Assembly: GCA_951640195.1 (NCBI GenBank)
Contig: OX621169.1
Coordinates: 62,001-126,000, forward strand
Direction of reading: 5' to 3'
Length of the DNA: 64,000 nucleotides
From: Porpolomopsis calyptriformis
Taxonomy: Eukaryota > Basidiomycota > Agaricomycetes > Agaricales > Hygrophoraceae
Below are positions 20,340 to 33,170 of the stretch, in pieces. A program made the translations under genes and the position numbers. The notes under the pieces were generated by a model. The model did no database searches. It had not been told where the DNA came from and saw only the letters and a program-made list of their open reading frames with translations. The first letter of the stretch is position 1. The number at the start of each line of letters is the position of its first letter.

Positions 20340-22980
20340 CTCTCAACATTGCCTACTATATCTCTCTCTACAAAAAGACCTATTCCTTTCATAGACCTTC
20401 CCTCCAAAAGGCAAAAGTTACCTACCCTGCAGCAGGAAGAAGAGCACTCTTCTCCCACACCCCCTTCTTCCACACCCTTTCTGTACACCTTCCCAAGGAA
20501 AATCACTCTCCTCATCAAAACAGGCCCATGCCCATGCCTATACCTAACTTGCCCTCTACACTCCCCTAGCTTACCTTGGCAAATAATATTTTCTCTTCCT
20601 CCACCACCTCCTGCACTCACCACACCTCCCCACCAGACCCCAACAGCCTAGACTATCACAGATGTACTACCCTCACTCACTTTGGCATGTACTTCTACAT
20701 CCCCCTCCACATGCTCTTTTGTGAAAGGTATTTATCCTTTATCCCCTTTGATACCTTCCACACCTACCTCAACTATAGAAGGCATGTGCCTTTGCTTCCT
20801 AGATCCCAAAAGCACCTCTCCCAACTCATTATAGATTATATCTAGCAGGCTTTCTCCATAGACCTATCCCAATCCCCCTTCACTTTCAAACACATCTTCC
20901 ACCTCCCCCTTCCCATCCCAGGTCTCAAACCTCAGCCTGCTCACTAATACAGAGGCTGCTCTAGCTAGTTCATGAAAAATACCCATGCAAGTCCCCAAAT
21001 CCCTCTCACCAGTTGAAGGACTATAAGTTTGCCTATATATATCATTGATATTTTCTTGGCTACTCAGGCCAATTCCAGAGGAGAGTAAGAGCCTCATTTT
21101 ATTCCCCCCCACTAATACCATTACCTCAACTGCTAATCCCTACCTCCATTATTAGTGTCTAGTCCAATTTCCCCTCCCACCTTGATCTACTTAGTTGGCC
21201 AACCTTCCTCAAGAATCTCCACATGATGCCAGCCACTATTGCTAGCTTGGTCAAGCCTCTAAGCTCCTAGCTTGGCAGCAAGCTTGAAGACAGCTTGAGG
21301 CTAGTGAGATACCTCTGTACAGTCTATCTTGAGTCAGCAGATAGAGATATCTTAGCACATTGCAACCTGCAGTGTGATACGCTATCACTGGAAGGGTAAC
21401 AAACCTACCCTTCCCCCCATTTTTTCTTTCCCAACAAAATCAATTTTTAGTGAAGAGAGCAAGTCCAGATATTGCCATCTCTCTCCAGCAGCCTATAAGA
21501 GATACAGTCTTGTGATAATGAGATCTATCACTCTCACATTGAGGTATCAGCTTTAGTGGTTGTAAGATAGAAGTAACCCTCAGCTGAGGCTGGCCAACTT
21601 CATTTTGAATGTCACCTCTAAGCAAACTCAAGCTACTGAAATCCTCTAGAAGGCCTGCCTGTCTCCCACTAATGCTAAGGGGATAGCAAAGGCTATCCAC
21701 ACCTTTGCTGGATCCCTTCTCCACACAATCACTCCTTCCACTAACTAAATTGGCACTATCCCAGATATAGCCCATATTTTCTCCTTCATTAAGCCTGATG
21801 GATCTATCATAGATGCATGCTCCATAACTAGCACCTTAGCCATGTTTCAGTACATGTTTCAATCTATCATTATCCATAGTATACAACTAGGTGGCCCTTA
21901 TTAACCCTTTGTCTTTTTTGATACCCCTTCTAAGCTGGATTCACATCTAGATATTTTTGAAGATGAGGAGAATGAGCAGGAGTAGGAGCAGGAAGAACAG
22001 GGAAGAGTAGCAGCTAGTGATAATAATCTCCTCCTCCTTAATGATCTCCCTCCTATGAATCTTGTTAGTGTAGATGCAGCTAGTAAATGCGAAGAGCTAT
22101 TGATGTAAGTGCAGCTAGCAAGTCTGACAGCCCTAAACCTAACTTAAACCACCCCCCCTAGGAGGCTGCTCAAGAATGACATAGAATGGTTACAGCCTAG
22201 GCTAGATGTTGCAAACTTGTCCCCAAGTGTAACCTCATTTCAGCATCTCAAAGCAACCTAGAAGATCCTGTTTAAGCCAGGGCAAGAGGTTGAAAGTAAG
22301 TCAATAGTTGTTTGAATAGAGAAGCCTTAACCTTCTTCTCTAGAGGTTCTAATCCCAAGTCCACTAAGATTGCACTATTAGATTTTGCTTCTGCAGTAAA
22401 GAGCCTAATAGACTTACTAGAGAACCTCTTGGCATCTAGGCTCCAAAAGCTAGAGGCTAATATCAACTTAACTTCCTTCCCCCTAGACACTATCATCAAT
22501 AATTCTATTCTCCAAACCTCTATCTTTGAATAAAACCTAACCATCTTTTTCAACCCACAACCTCCCACACCTACTTTTAGCTTAAAGGAATCTTCATCCT
22601 AGCTTAAAAACAATCAGCGAATCCTTAAGCTAATTGCCACCCTCATATACCTCACCTGCAGTATCCCTCCGAGAGCTTTTCAGGCTATCAACCTTCACTT
22701 CAGTAGGACCTCCCTGGAGACCTGAAATCTACTTCACCTCAATAGTCACCCAGTCATTACCTAGCTAAAGAGGAAGCAAGATTGTCAGATGCCACAGGCT
22801 AGCCTCTAGATGCTTCCCAAATAGCTTGCTGCCCCCATCTACCTCTACCTTGTGCTCATCTAACCAGTCTCAATCCAAGTTATAAATAGTCTAGGCTACA
22901 CACTTCTCTGAGCTATACTTATTATACTTTTTCCTAACCCTAGGCTCTTAGGTGAGTACTTGTACTCCTTTTTAGGAGTA
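20340..22980 (+). pseudogene. Unrecognised decayed coding segment, interrupted by CopA copy 1
   Basis: Long stretches of one-frame coding character broken by TAG/TAA stops. Examples: LPSKRQKLPTLQQEEE; FYIPLHMLFCERYLSFIPFD with YRRHVPLLPRSQKHLSQLI and FKHIFHLPLPIPGL (20576-20930); LANFILNVTSKQTQATEIL (~21580); FGSLL/GTIPDIAHIFSFIKPDG (~21800); KSTKIALLDFASAVKSLIDL and ASRLQKLEANINLTSFPLD (22312-22533). The CopA target site GCTAG lies at its end; beyond the element (29036 on) the frame seems to resume as TLDKKDELSYNRYDKG, so the gene was probably longer. No domain recognised; the proline-rich N-terminus suggests a transposon ORF1 or gag-like protein, but this is a guess. Confidence 0.4.
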
Positions 22981-23268
22981 GCTAGTATCAAGGCTGGAAG
23001 CTACTGCCTTAATAACCACACCTAGTGTCAAGCTTCACTGTCAATACTAATAATATGGTAATATAAATACAGGGAGTGACTAACCTGGTGTCAAGCTTCA
23101 CTATCAATACTAAGGAGCAGTGAGCTTGACACCAGAGACTTTGGACGCATTTTTGACCAAATAAGAACAAACAAATCAGCCACAACTTCGGACTGGTACA
23201 AACCAGTTACTGCTCTATGCAGAGAAGATCATCACATCCTAACACTCCCCCTTGATGAGACAACTCTG

Positions 23269-26200
23269 CTACTTCTTCAATCCCAACCTTTCTAACATCT
23301 CCAACACCTTCACTTTGCTCAAGGCCTTGGTCAAGATATCTGCAGGCATGGCATCTGTCCTTAGGTGGATCAACTTGATAGTTCCCTTCTCCACTTCATT
23401 CCTCAACCAGTAAAAACGCAAGTCCAGATGCTTCATATGTCTATGGTGTTCTGGGTTTTTGGCAACAGATAAGGCAGATTGGTTATCAATGAACAGAGTG
23501 GAAGGGGATGTGAATTGGTAGCCAAGTTCAGTGAACAGATTTCTCAACCATAGGATTTCTTGACTAGCTGCAGTAGCTGCAACATACTCTGCTTCAGTGG
23601 TGGATAGTGCAACTATAGCCTGGAGTCAACTAGACCAACTGATAGCACCAGTACCCATCTTGACTATATAGCCTCCAGTGGAACGCCCATTATCAGGATT
23701 GCCAGCATGGTCAGCATCAGTATAAGTGGTGAATATTTCAGATGGGTTGGAAAGTGGTGAGTAGGTTAATTTGAAGTCAAGAGAGCCTTTGAGGTAACGG
23801 AAGAGATGTTTGACAGCTTTCCAGTGCTGCATACCAGGGGTCTTGCTAAAGCGGGCTAAGACACCAACAGTATAAGAGATATCTGGTTGAGTAGCTGTAG
23901 CCAAGTACATTAATGAACCAACAGCTTGGAGGTATGGGATAGACCGCATTTCTTCAATCTCTTTAGAGGAAGTGGGAGACATGGATGTGCTGAGTTTGAT
24001 GCCAGGATCAAGAGGAGTGCCAACTGGGTTGCAATCAGAGAGGTTAAAGCGTTTAAGCAAGTCAAGGATATATTGGCGCTGAGACAATGATAAGGAATGT
24101 TCAGAACGATTCCGAGTGATTTCAACACCCAGTAGCCATGAGGTAGTCCCAAGATCACGTAGTTGGAAGTACTTCCTAAGTTCATCCTTGACATGAGCAA
24201 TCTCTGCAGTGGACTTTGCAGCAATAGTCATATCATCAATAAAGACTGGCACTATAATGCGCACATCATCCCTCTTGTAGATCCAGATACTGTGTTCACA
24301 GGTGATCCTCTTGAAGCCCATCTTCTCAAAGACCTCATTGAGTTTCTTGTGCCAACACCTGCCAGCCTGCTTTAAGCCATAGATAGATTTGAGCAAGTGC
24401 CAGACCCAGTGATTGCCCTTCTCAACAAAGCCTTCTAGCTGGCGCATATAGACCTCTTCTTCAAGTTCACCATTGAGGTAAGCTGAAGAGATATCAAGAC
24501 TTTCTAATTCAAGGTCTTCAAGTGCAGCCAATGCCAGGATAGCTCGGAGTGAAGCCCACTTTGGAGTAGGAGCAAAGGTCTCAGTATAGTCAAATCCAGG
24601 TCTTTGGGCAAATCCTTGGGCCACCACTCTGCCTCTATAGCGCTCAATGGATCCATCAGCTTTCCTTTTAACCTTGAACACCCATCGGCTGCCAATAGCT
24701 TTGCGGCCAGGTGGGAGTTGTACAAGTTCAAAGGTGCCATTTTCAATAAGTTTTTGGATCTCATATAAAGCAGCCTTGTGCCATTCTTCCTTCTCTTCAG
24801 GGGAGCGCTGCATTGCCTCATGGTATGTGTTAGGTTCACCATCATGAGTAGCTGTCTTGAATGCATGCTGAGAAGAGTTGAAGGCATACTCCACTGCTTG
24901 GTCCAGAGTAAGGTAATCAGTCTCTTGACCACTGCACAGATATTCAAATCCAGATTGGATAGCATCTGCATACTCAAGTTCACCATCACTAGGGTCCTTG
25001 AGCAGGAGTTCATCATCACTGCTAGACTCATTGACTAGAGATAATGGAGGTGAATGCATTTGGTGAGAAGCAGGAGGTGACATTGCAAGTGGGTCAGGAG
25101 TAGAAGCAGGTGGAGAAGCACTATTTGGAGTTGGAGAGGGAGTGGATTGGGGAGGCACAGAGGATTGACAACCAAGTAGAGTCTCATTAAGGGAGCCTTG
25201 AGGACGACTAGCACGAGGAGGGTTTTGACGTCTTGAAGGTCCAGGTGGATCAGAGGCAGGTGCCTTATGTGCAGAAGGAACTGGGACAGCAGGAGGTAGA
25301 TTGGGTCCAGGTATAGGTGCAATTTGTGGCAAAGGTAGTACTGGATGTGGTGCTGTATCATCACTATGGTCATCCTCTCCCCCTTGATCCAGCACCACTA
25401 CAGATGGTTCAGAGGGTGCAGAGCAATCAGGTAATATGGAAGGGGAAGAGACCAGATTTATAGCCACAGTAGAGTTGCCAGGAAAGCACCTTTCATCAAA
25501 CACAGCATGACTGCTGATAATGATCTTCTTAGCCACTGGGTCCCAGAATTTCCATGCTTTCACACCATCAGGGTAACCAACAAAGATGCACTTCCTAGAA
25601 TGAGGTTGGAGTGCTTTCCTCTTCTCTTGGCACACTAGCACATAGGCAAGGCAGCCAAAGATACGGAAGTAAGAGATGTCTGGTTTCTTCCCTTTCCAGT
25701 GGAAATATGGAGTGTCTCCATTCAAAGCAGAAGTAGGTGTCCTGTTCCTGGTATGCACATAGGTAGAGACAGCAAGTGCCCAAAAGGAGGGAGGGAGTTT
25801 AGCCTGAACCAGGAGTGCAGTGGCAGCAGCAGCAATATCTTCATTTGCACGCTCAGCTACTCCATTTTGATGAGGTTCATTTGGCTCAGTGTGCTGACGC
25901 ATAATACCATGGTCTGCACAGAACTGATTGAACTCCCTACTGATGAATTCACCGCCTTTATCATCCCTAGACATCTGAAGGCGTCTTCCAAGTTTGGTCT
26001 CAGTATAAGCCTTGAATTGCTTGAATGCAACAAGAGCTTCTGTTTTACGTCTCAGGAAAGCAATCACCATGAACCTTGACTTGTCATCAATGAAGGGTTG
26101 CCAATAATGGTATCCCTCTGGTGTCTGAACAGGGAGAGGGCCCTTTAAGTCTGGACAAGTGCAAGAAGAGAGGTTCGACGAGAGGCTGTCTTAGGGATAT

Positions 26201-27697
26201 TATGACAGTGCTGCTTTCCAAAGATGCATGGCTCACAGATAGGGTCTGGAGATGAGTTGGACTGGATGACCATGCCTGAGACAAGTTTATGGAGGTGCAT
26301 ATGCTTCAAATCACCAAAGTTAAGGTGAGAGCAACGCTGATGCCACAGAGTAAGATCCAAGGGAAGGGTTGACTGAGCTGACTGAGCTTGACTGAGGAAC
26401 AATGATCTTGCCATCAAGATAGCCAATATTGCACTCATTGATGGAGGCAGTGAAATGGAGTTCATTGTGATAATAGAACTCAACTCAAGATTGTTGGATT
26501 GAAATGGTATATTGTTTAACACGAGTAAGGTGGAAGAGTGAAAGTAGATTACTGCCAAGATCAGGGACATGGAGTACATCATGAAATACAACTGGTCGCT
26601 TGGGTATACCATCTATGACTGGTTGGAACTCAACTGAACCAATACCAGTAGAGTAGATTGTTGAATGGTCAGCTAGTTGAATAGCAGTGACATGGGGAGA
26701 ATATGAGCGAAACCAATGTTTGTGAGGGGTCATATGTGATGTAGCACCTGTATCAGTGTTCAAGTCAGTACAAGATTGAGACTTGAGCCATAGGGAGCGA
26801 TGGGATGAAGAGAGAGCACTTGCATGACCAGCAAATTCAATGGTAGCAGTGTTGGCATTGGTGGTATCTTCAGATGCTTCTTTTGCAGCAGGCTTGTTGC
26901 CTCTACCCCTGGCACCTCGACCATGTCCTTGCCATTGGGCAGTCTGCTGTTTGGCATCAGCAGAGGCCTTCTGCTTCTTGAAGCACTTGTCCTCTGTGTG
27001 GTTGGTTTTGCTACACAAGGAGCAAAGCAAAGCAGATGATGATGATTGGTAGGCAAGGCTGGGAGATGAGGAGGAGACATTTCTGGCTCTCTTCATTTTG
27101 GAAGGCAGATTGGAGTTTATTGATATCAAGGGAGTGAATGAGTAGGAGGGAGGATGCAAAGTTGTTGTATTCGGCAGGAAGGGCACGGATGAGGGTCATG
27201 CAGAGAAGTTCTTTATCCAGGTTGTCCAGTGTGAAGTTAGATGGATGGAGAGCTTTGATATCCTGCAGAGCTTTATCAGCTCTAGCCATTAAGGCAGGCA
27301 GGGTTTCAGCATCATCCTTCCTAATACTGAACAGTGCATCATAGGCATTGAAGCAGGTTCCTGGTCTCTTCTGCAGATGGACAGCCTCTAACTTAGCCCA
27401 CATTGCTGCAGGGTCAGCTTTGGCATCCTTCACATGCACCTTCTGGTTGTCCTCAATGGCAAGCCATATCTCTCCACTAGCTCTTCCAGATTTCTGGTTC
27501 CAATCCCTAAGCTCAGTGATTTCAGCAGGGGTAGGTTTGACGGGGTCAGCAGCAGTAGGCCTAGGCAGAGATCCATCCACATACTCCCAGAGTTCTTTGG
27601 TGTGAAGGTAAGCCTCCATGTTGTCAGCCCACTGCCCCAAATTAGTGGGAGTGAGGCAGGGGAATGTCCTCTTTGATTCATTGGTGGAGGCTGACAT
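23269..27697 (-). pseudogene. CopA copy 1 gag-pol polyprotein (broken)
   Basis: Starts MSASTNESKRTFPCL (ATG 27697) and ends ERLGLKK. Domains in order: gag (LGQWADNMEAYLHTKELW); CCHC knuckle CSLCSKTNHTEDKC; protease DTGATSHM; gag-pre-integrase HQRCSHLNFGDL with CEPCIFGKQ; integrase core with DDKGGEF and ...NGVAERAN; RT with GSRWVFKVKRKADG, FIDDMTIAAKS (F replacing Y in YxDD); RNase H LSTTEAEY and DNQSALSVAKNPEH. Breaks relative to copy 2: a 10-bp deletion (~27085), CGA-to-TGA at ~26484, a 4-bp deletion (~26145), and TGA at 23626-23628 after AISWSS, shared with copy 2. Coding length is 4429 nt, i.e. an ancestral 4443 nt (1480 aa) minus 14. The 814-codon segment 26070-23626 is still open. Confidence 0.92.
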
Positions 27698-28821
27698 GAT
27701 GATGATGATGGTGTGTAGGTAGGTGATAAATGGATTATGGAGTATAAAGGGGTAGTGGATGGCAAGGATAGGGTGAGGTTGGTAAATCAGTCTTCTGTGG
27801 GTCTCACACACACTACCAGCTTATTCTCAAGTCGATGAAATCAGTGCTAGCAGTGGTAGTTGATAATGGAGCTACTTCCAATAAATTGGAAGGGGAGGCA
27901 ACTGTAAACCCGCCAACCCAATCTCCCTACAACACTGCGTGCAGAGAGAGGTGCTGACTGGTGTGAACCAAGCCAAATAGCAACTGGGGTAACACTCTGA
28001 TAAGAGAGCCCAGGGAGGTAGCACTTCACTGCACTTCACTTTGTTCTAATCTCCTTTCAATAAACCAATGTGCACAGTGACAGCCACAGCACAGACTGAT
28101 GAATGATCAAGTGCTAGAGTCCAGAGAGGTCCCAAGAGTCCAAATTTTTGCCAGAGCACAGAGGGCACGTCCTAGAGTGTCTTGAAGTGATTACAACATC
28201 CTGGGAGCGATGGAAGTGATGGAACACGAATGGGAATGATTGGGAGGTAGATAGGAGTGGTGAATAATGATGGAGCACTCCTGGATGATCCGCGAATGCA
28301 GTAAGCGTATAAGCGAGGGAACCCGATTAGGACGTGGCCTTTAACATCCACAAGCAATTTCGGAGCGATTCGGTGCGATTTGAGTTGGTGGGCACAGGAA
28401 TGATGTGTCAGATCACAGAATGATGGTTTGGAGTGGTGGGGCTGTTACAGATGGCCACAGTGAATGGAGTTGATAACAAGCACCCACAAGTGTCCACAAG
28501 TGCCCACTGATGAGCTGGCAGTCACTGGGATGGATTGGGATGGGTAGGCCTATCACAGATGATGAATAGTGATGTGGACAATTGATTGGGATGTCCTGGC
28601 AAGGGAAATGAAGCCAGCAATGTGTAAATCGGTGGAGGCGCAGAAGGGAGCGTCCGAAAACGGTTGCAAAAGTTTCGAAGTCAGGGAGTGAAAATTGGGT
28701 GAGGACCAAGGTGATTTATATCAGTGGTGCTGGTAAGAGGTCTGGAGAGTGGTTGTAATGGTCCAGGAGTATGCAGGAGCTGTCAGACACAATAGGGGGT
28801 GATTTTAGGCAAAATTTGCAG
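27698..28821 (-). other. CopA copy 1 leader (no confident gene)
   Basis: An unusually long 5' untranslated leader between primer-binding site and gag ATG, the same length in copy 2 (32033-33170). It has several short ORFs, kept in both copies only because the DNA is near-identical. They include an in-frame upstream extension of gag (MCETHRRLIYQ...). Confidence 0.5.
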
Positions 28822-28835
28822 CAGGGCTCATAACC
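28822..28835 (-). other. CopA primer-binding site (half-tRNA type)
   Basis: Abutting the 5' LTR, the minus strand reads GGTTATGAGCCCTG, complementary to CAGGGCTCATAACC, the anticodon stem-loop of eukaryotic initiator tRNA-Met (CAU anticodon inside). Drosophila copia primes from a cleaved half of this tRNA with a similar site. Copy 2 has the identical site at 32033-32046. Confidence 0.65.
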
Positions 28836-29035
28836 TATCAAGGCTGGAAGCTACTGCCTTAATAACCACACCTGGTGTCAAGCTTCACTGTCAATACTAA
28901 GGAGCAGTGAGCTTGACACCAGAGACTTTGGACGCATTTTGACCAAATAAGAACAAACAAATCAGCCACAACTTCGGACTAGTACAAACCAGTTACTGCT
29001 CTATGCAGAGGAGATTATCACATCCTAACAGCTAG

Positions 29036-29690
29036 TACTCTGGATAAAAAGGATGAGCTTAGTTATAATAGATATGATAAAGGTTTACTCTGTGAAAAAA
29101 TTATTAGTACCTATAGTGTCTCAGTACCTTACTCTAAACCTCACTTCACTTCTACTTCTTTATACTTCTCTCTCTTCTTTTACTCCTGTCACTTCCTTTA
29201 CTTACTTTCTTCTTCTTCTTCCTCCCTACTTACTCACTCACTTCACTTAGGAAGTTACTTCCTTATTTACCTAGTTACTTTACTTACTTCTTCACTTGCT
29301 TCTTTACTTACTTCCTTAGTTTCTTATTATTAGTTAGTCCCTCACTTTGTTATTATAAGTTACTCATGCCTTTGCTTCTTCACCTAGTTAGTTTCTAGTT
29401 ACTTCTTTATTAACTTACTTACTTACTTACTTTACTTTAGTATATAGTTACTTACTTACTTTCTTAAATTCCTTACTTACTTACTTATCTTAATTAGTTA
29501 GTTACTCACTTCCTTAGTTAGTTATTAGTTACTAACTTATTTCCTTACTTATAAATTGCTACTTACTTACTTCCTTAGTTGCTTGCTTATCCTAGTTACT
29601 TTATCAATATACTCACTTCTCACTTGCTTACTATCTTTTTAACCCCCCCCCCCCTAACTTGCAAAAACATTACACTAGGGAGTTCCTATG
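29036..29690. repeat. Low-complexity CTTA/TTAC-rich tract and poly-C
   Basis: From ~29140 to 29640 the sequence is almost only ACTT, TTAC and TTCC repeats with long pyrimidine bias, ending in a run of 12 C at ~29643-29654. The first ~100 bp may hold the continuation of the gene cut by CopA (DKKDELSYNRYDKG). No other gene seen. Confidence 0.75.
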
Positions 29691-30339
29691 CTTGGTCTAG
29701 GTATGATTGAAGTTGAAGTATATTTGAATATAATTACCTAAGTAAGTGGTTGGTGAATTCATTAATACAATTTGACACTGATAGTATATAATTTCCATTC
29801 CTACATTGTTTATGCAATAAGCTGCACTCTAATTATCTTTAGATCAAACTTCAGAGTTGTTATCCATCTAGTACTTAAGTATCTATACCAATAACTTCTT
29901 AACCAACTTCTTGCATTCCTCAACTGGCAACATATGTGTGTTCTAGGTAGAGGGTGTGACCCACATTTCATTAAACTGCTTCTTTGATGATAGTTATTGG
30001 ATAGTAGGATTGGCTAGATTCATTAGCAACCCCTCTATAAATAGGATGTAGATAGGTTCATATGTGCAAAAGCTAATTGAGAATCTGCATGGATATCTTA
30101 GAACATATGTATCTTGCTAATATCAAAGCTTACTATAGTTTTGCTATTAGGGGATAAGGTATGGATGTTGTGGACTTAGTAGAATAGGGCTCTAGTGTAA
30201 TCATTATATTTCTATTCATAAGTGAATAACATATGATAATCAACTAATGGTTCAAACTAGTAAGATATCTATCACATTAGTTAATATCTGTCATACCCAT
30301 TAGAGAGTACTCACTATTATAAACTGGTCAATATTGAGA
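29691..30339. other. AT-rich non-coding stretch
   Basis: No ORF, LTR ends or repeats that I can support. Scattered short similarity to transposon-like AT-rich DNA only. Confidence 0.5.
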
Positions 30340-31200
30340 TGGTTTTACTTTAGGTGCTCTATCCTAGATGATAATAAGAGTCTCAGGTTCTAGTTATTGT
30401 AAGTAGCTAACAAGGAATCAGACTTAAAGTCTAAGTATGACTAACTACAAGTTTATATACTAACTATGCTACTATGGATGAGTCAGTGTTATATGAGGGG
30501 ATATATACAGTGAGTAAGAGATAAACATGATAGTGACTCAGAGCATATGAAAAGATAAAACATAAGTTATCAGAAATGAAAAGTATCCTACTTAGGTTAA
30601 ATGAGAAAGATAAGGCAATAGGGAATCCTAAGCAAGATAAGTAAACTCCAACTAAAAGAGACAATGACAAACATAGACAAGCAAAGGAAAATTTGAGACT
30701 ATAATATACACCTCACTTTTCAAGAAATTTGATCCAAATTTCAGATTTAGGTGATATTAGCCATTCCAGTCTCAGAGGCCTGGGTCAGGATTTCCTTGGT
30801 AGTCAGAGCCTCCTTGATGACTACTGAGGGGGGAGCAATGGGTTTGTCTTCCAAAGTTGGTAGGATAGGGGTGGCAGTAGTAGTAACATTGTTGTTATCT
30901 AGATACTCTAAATTGAGATTGATAGGATGTTCAACTAAACTCCTGTACTCAATCAGAGTCTCTCTTGTTGTGAGATCTTGATAAGTCAAGCCTTTGACAG
31001 CTTAACAATCTTCCAACATTTGGGAAAGAAGGGTACAGGTGGTAATATTTCCACAATCGATCCAGTTTCACTTCTTTTCATTCTAGAGCCTCCAAAACTT
31101 AAGCTCTATGGTGTCATAGTTTCTCTTCCAGCCATCAGTATGCTTCTTCTTAGTAGCCAGCTCCACTTTTACTATAGCTAATTCTGTATACAGCTCACAA
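30340..31200 (-). pseudogene. Possible 3' end of another gypsy family: ORF3-like relic plus LTR-like sequence
   Basis: 30440-30720 resembles the Gyp2 LTR in layout (ACTATGGATGAGTCA, AGACAAGCAAAGG, a TCACTTTTTCAAG stretch comparable to the Gyp2 CACCTCCACAAAAAGG junction). To its right a minus-strand frame reads ELYTELAIVKVELATKKKHT, GWKRNYDTIELKFWRL, stops, then TYQDLTTRETLIEYRSLVEH and ends IT at TAA near 30747. The order (coiled-coil-like ORF beside an LTR) matches Gyp2 ORF3, but identity is too low to be sure. Confidence 0.3.
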
Positions 31201-31704
31201 TTCTAGGTACTAATACTATTTAAGTAGACTGTGAGATAGGAAATGGTGACATTAGGATCTTCAGGGGAAGGAGTTAATTTATTACTGAGAAAATCAGCAG
31301 CAGTGGTACAAGGTTGTTGGTATAATTACCTAGAAACAGGAACAGGAATAGAAGGACCAGGGTAGGGGAACAGGTGCAAAGGGAAGGGATTCATTCTTAA
31401 TAGCAGGTAGCAACTTGTTATTCAGGTTTGGGGGTATAAGTGGTAAGCATTTTCGAAAGTCCAGTTCTATAATCACTGCGGAAATGAAAAAATAGTTTGA
31501 TTCGGAGATAGTTAGTAACAGACACACCCGAACATAGCATGACTCTAGGTATTAAGATGATTGGTATCAGGAAAGATAATAAAGTGACATTCTAATTGGA
31601 TGAAATCCTAACAAGGCCTGTGCATGTGGTCATAGTCCTGCTATTGCTTCTCCCATCTAATCAGGCCTCTAGCTTGTTTGTTACATGTCACTATATCGCA
31701 ACTT
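31201..31704. other. Unassigned DNA between the two CopA elements
   Basis: A minus-strand open stretch (31527-31330, beginning MCLLLTISESNYFF) shows no recognisable motif. The sequence before 31710 ends AGAAT, which is not repeated after copy 2. Confidence 0.4.
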
Positions 31705-31709
31705 AGAAT

Positions 31710-32032
31710 TGTTAGGATGTGATGATCTCCTCTGCATAGAGCAGTAACTGGTTTGTACCAGTCCGAAGTTGTGGCTGATTTGTTTGTTCTTATTTGGTCA
31801 AAAATGCGTCCAAAGTCTCTGGTGTCAAGCTCACTGCTCCTTAGTATTGACAGTGAAGCTTGACACCAGGTTAAGTCACTCCCTGTATTTATATCACCAT
31901 ATTATTAGTATTGACAGTGAAGCTTGACACCAGGTTAGTCACTCCCTGTATTTATATCACCATATTATTAGTATTGACAGTGAATCTTGACACCAGGTGT
32001 AGTTCTTAAGGCAGTAGCTTCCAGCCTTGATA
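31710..32032 (+). repeat. CopA LTR with three 64-bp internal repeats
   Basis: The unit contains AGTATTGACAGTGAAGCTTG, CACCAGGTTAGTCACTCCC and TGTATTTATATCACC. LTR lengths 195, 259, 323, 258 and 258 in this window equal one, two, three, two and two units. The repeat includes a TATA-like TATTTATA, so promoter dosage may vary. Confidence 0.85.
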
Positions 32033-33170
32033 GGTTATGAGCCCTGCTGCAAATTTTGCCTAAACTCACCCCCTATTGTGTCTGACAGCTCCTGCATACT
32101 CCTGGACCATTACAACCACTCTCCAGACCTCTCACCAGCACCACTGATATAAATCACCCTGGTCCTCACTCAATTTTCACTCCCTGACTTCGAAACTTTT
32201 GGGACCATTTTCGGACGCTCCCTTCTGCGCCTCCGCCGATTTACATGTTGCTGGCTTCATTTCCATTGCCAGGACATCCCAATCAATTGTCCACATCACC
32301 ATTCATTATCTGTGATAGGCCTACCCATCCCAATCCATCCCAGTGACTGCCAGCTCATTAGTGGGCACTTGTGGACACTTGTAGGTGTTTGTTATCAACT
32401 CCATTCACTGTGGTCATCTGTAACAGCCCCACCACTCCAAACCACCATTCTGTGATCTGACACATCATTCCTGTGCCCACCAACTCAAATCGCACCGAAT
32501 CGCTCCGAAATTGCTTGTGGACGTTAAAGGCCACGTCCGAATCGGGTTCCCTCGCTTATACGCTTACTGCATTCGCGGATCATCCAGGAGTGCTCCATCA
32601 TTATTCACCACTCCTATCTACCTCCCAATCATTCCCATTCGTGTTCCATCACTTCCATCGCTCCCAGGATGTTGTAATCACTTCAAGACACTCTAGGACG
32701 TGCCCTCTGTGCTCTGGCAAAAATTTGGACTCTTGGGACCTCTCTGGACTCTAGCACTTGATCATTCATCAGTCTGTGCTGTGGCTGTCACTGTGCACAT
32801 TGGTTTATTGAAAGGAGATTAGAACAAAGTGAAGTGCAGTGAAGTGCTACCTCCCTGGGCTCTCTTATCAGAGTGTTACCCCAGTTGCTATTTGGCTTGG
32901 TTCACACCAGTCAGCACCTCTCTCTGCACGCAGTGTTGTAGGGAGATTGGGTTGGCGGGTTTACAGTTGCCTCCCCTTCCAATTCATTGGAAGTAGCTCC
33001 ATTATCAACTACCACTGCTAGCACTGATTTCATCGACTTGAGAATAAGCTGGTAGTGTGTGTGAGACCTACAGAAGACTGATTTACCAACCTCACCCTAT
33101 CCCTGCCATCCACTACCCCTTCATACTCCATAATCCATTTGTCACCTACATACACACCATTATCATCATC

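Larger units (their letters stand above)
22986..29030 (-). mobile_element. CopA copy 1: full-length Ty1/copia element
   Basis: Flanked by perfect GCTAG duplications (22981-22985, 29031-29035). The 5' LTR (minus orientation) is 28836-29030 (195 bp), the 3' LTR 22986-23244 (259 bp). LTR ends read TGTTAGG and CCTTGATA, so it ends TA rather than CA. Order: 5' LTR, primer-binding site, 1138-nt leader, gag-pol, polypurine tract, 3' LTR. Copy 2 (31710-37897, plus) is near-identical and inverted. Confidence 0.95.

Noticed and set aside
27847..28357. Small conserved proteins in the CopA leader (for example MKCYLPGLSYQ...)
   Set aside because: Shared by both copies only because the DNA is near-identical; they lack independent support.
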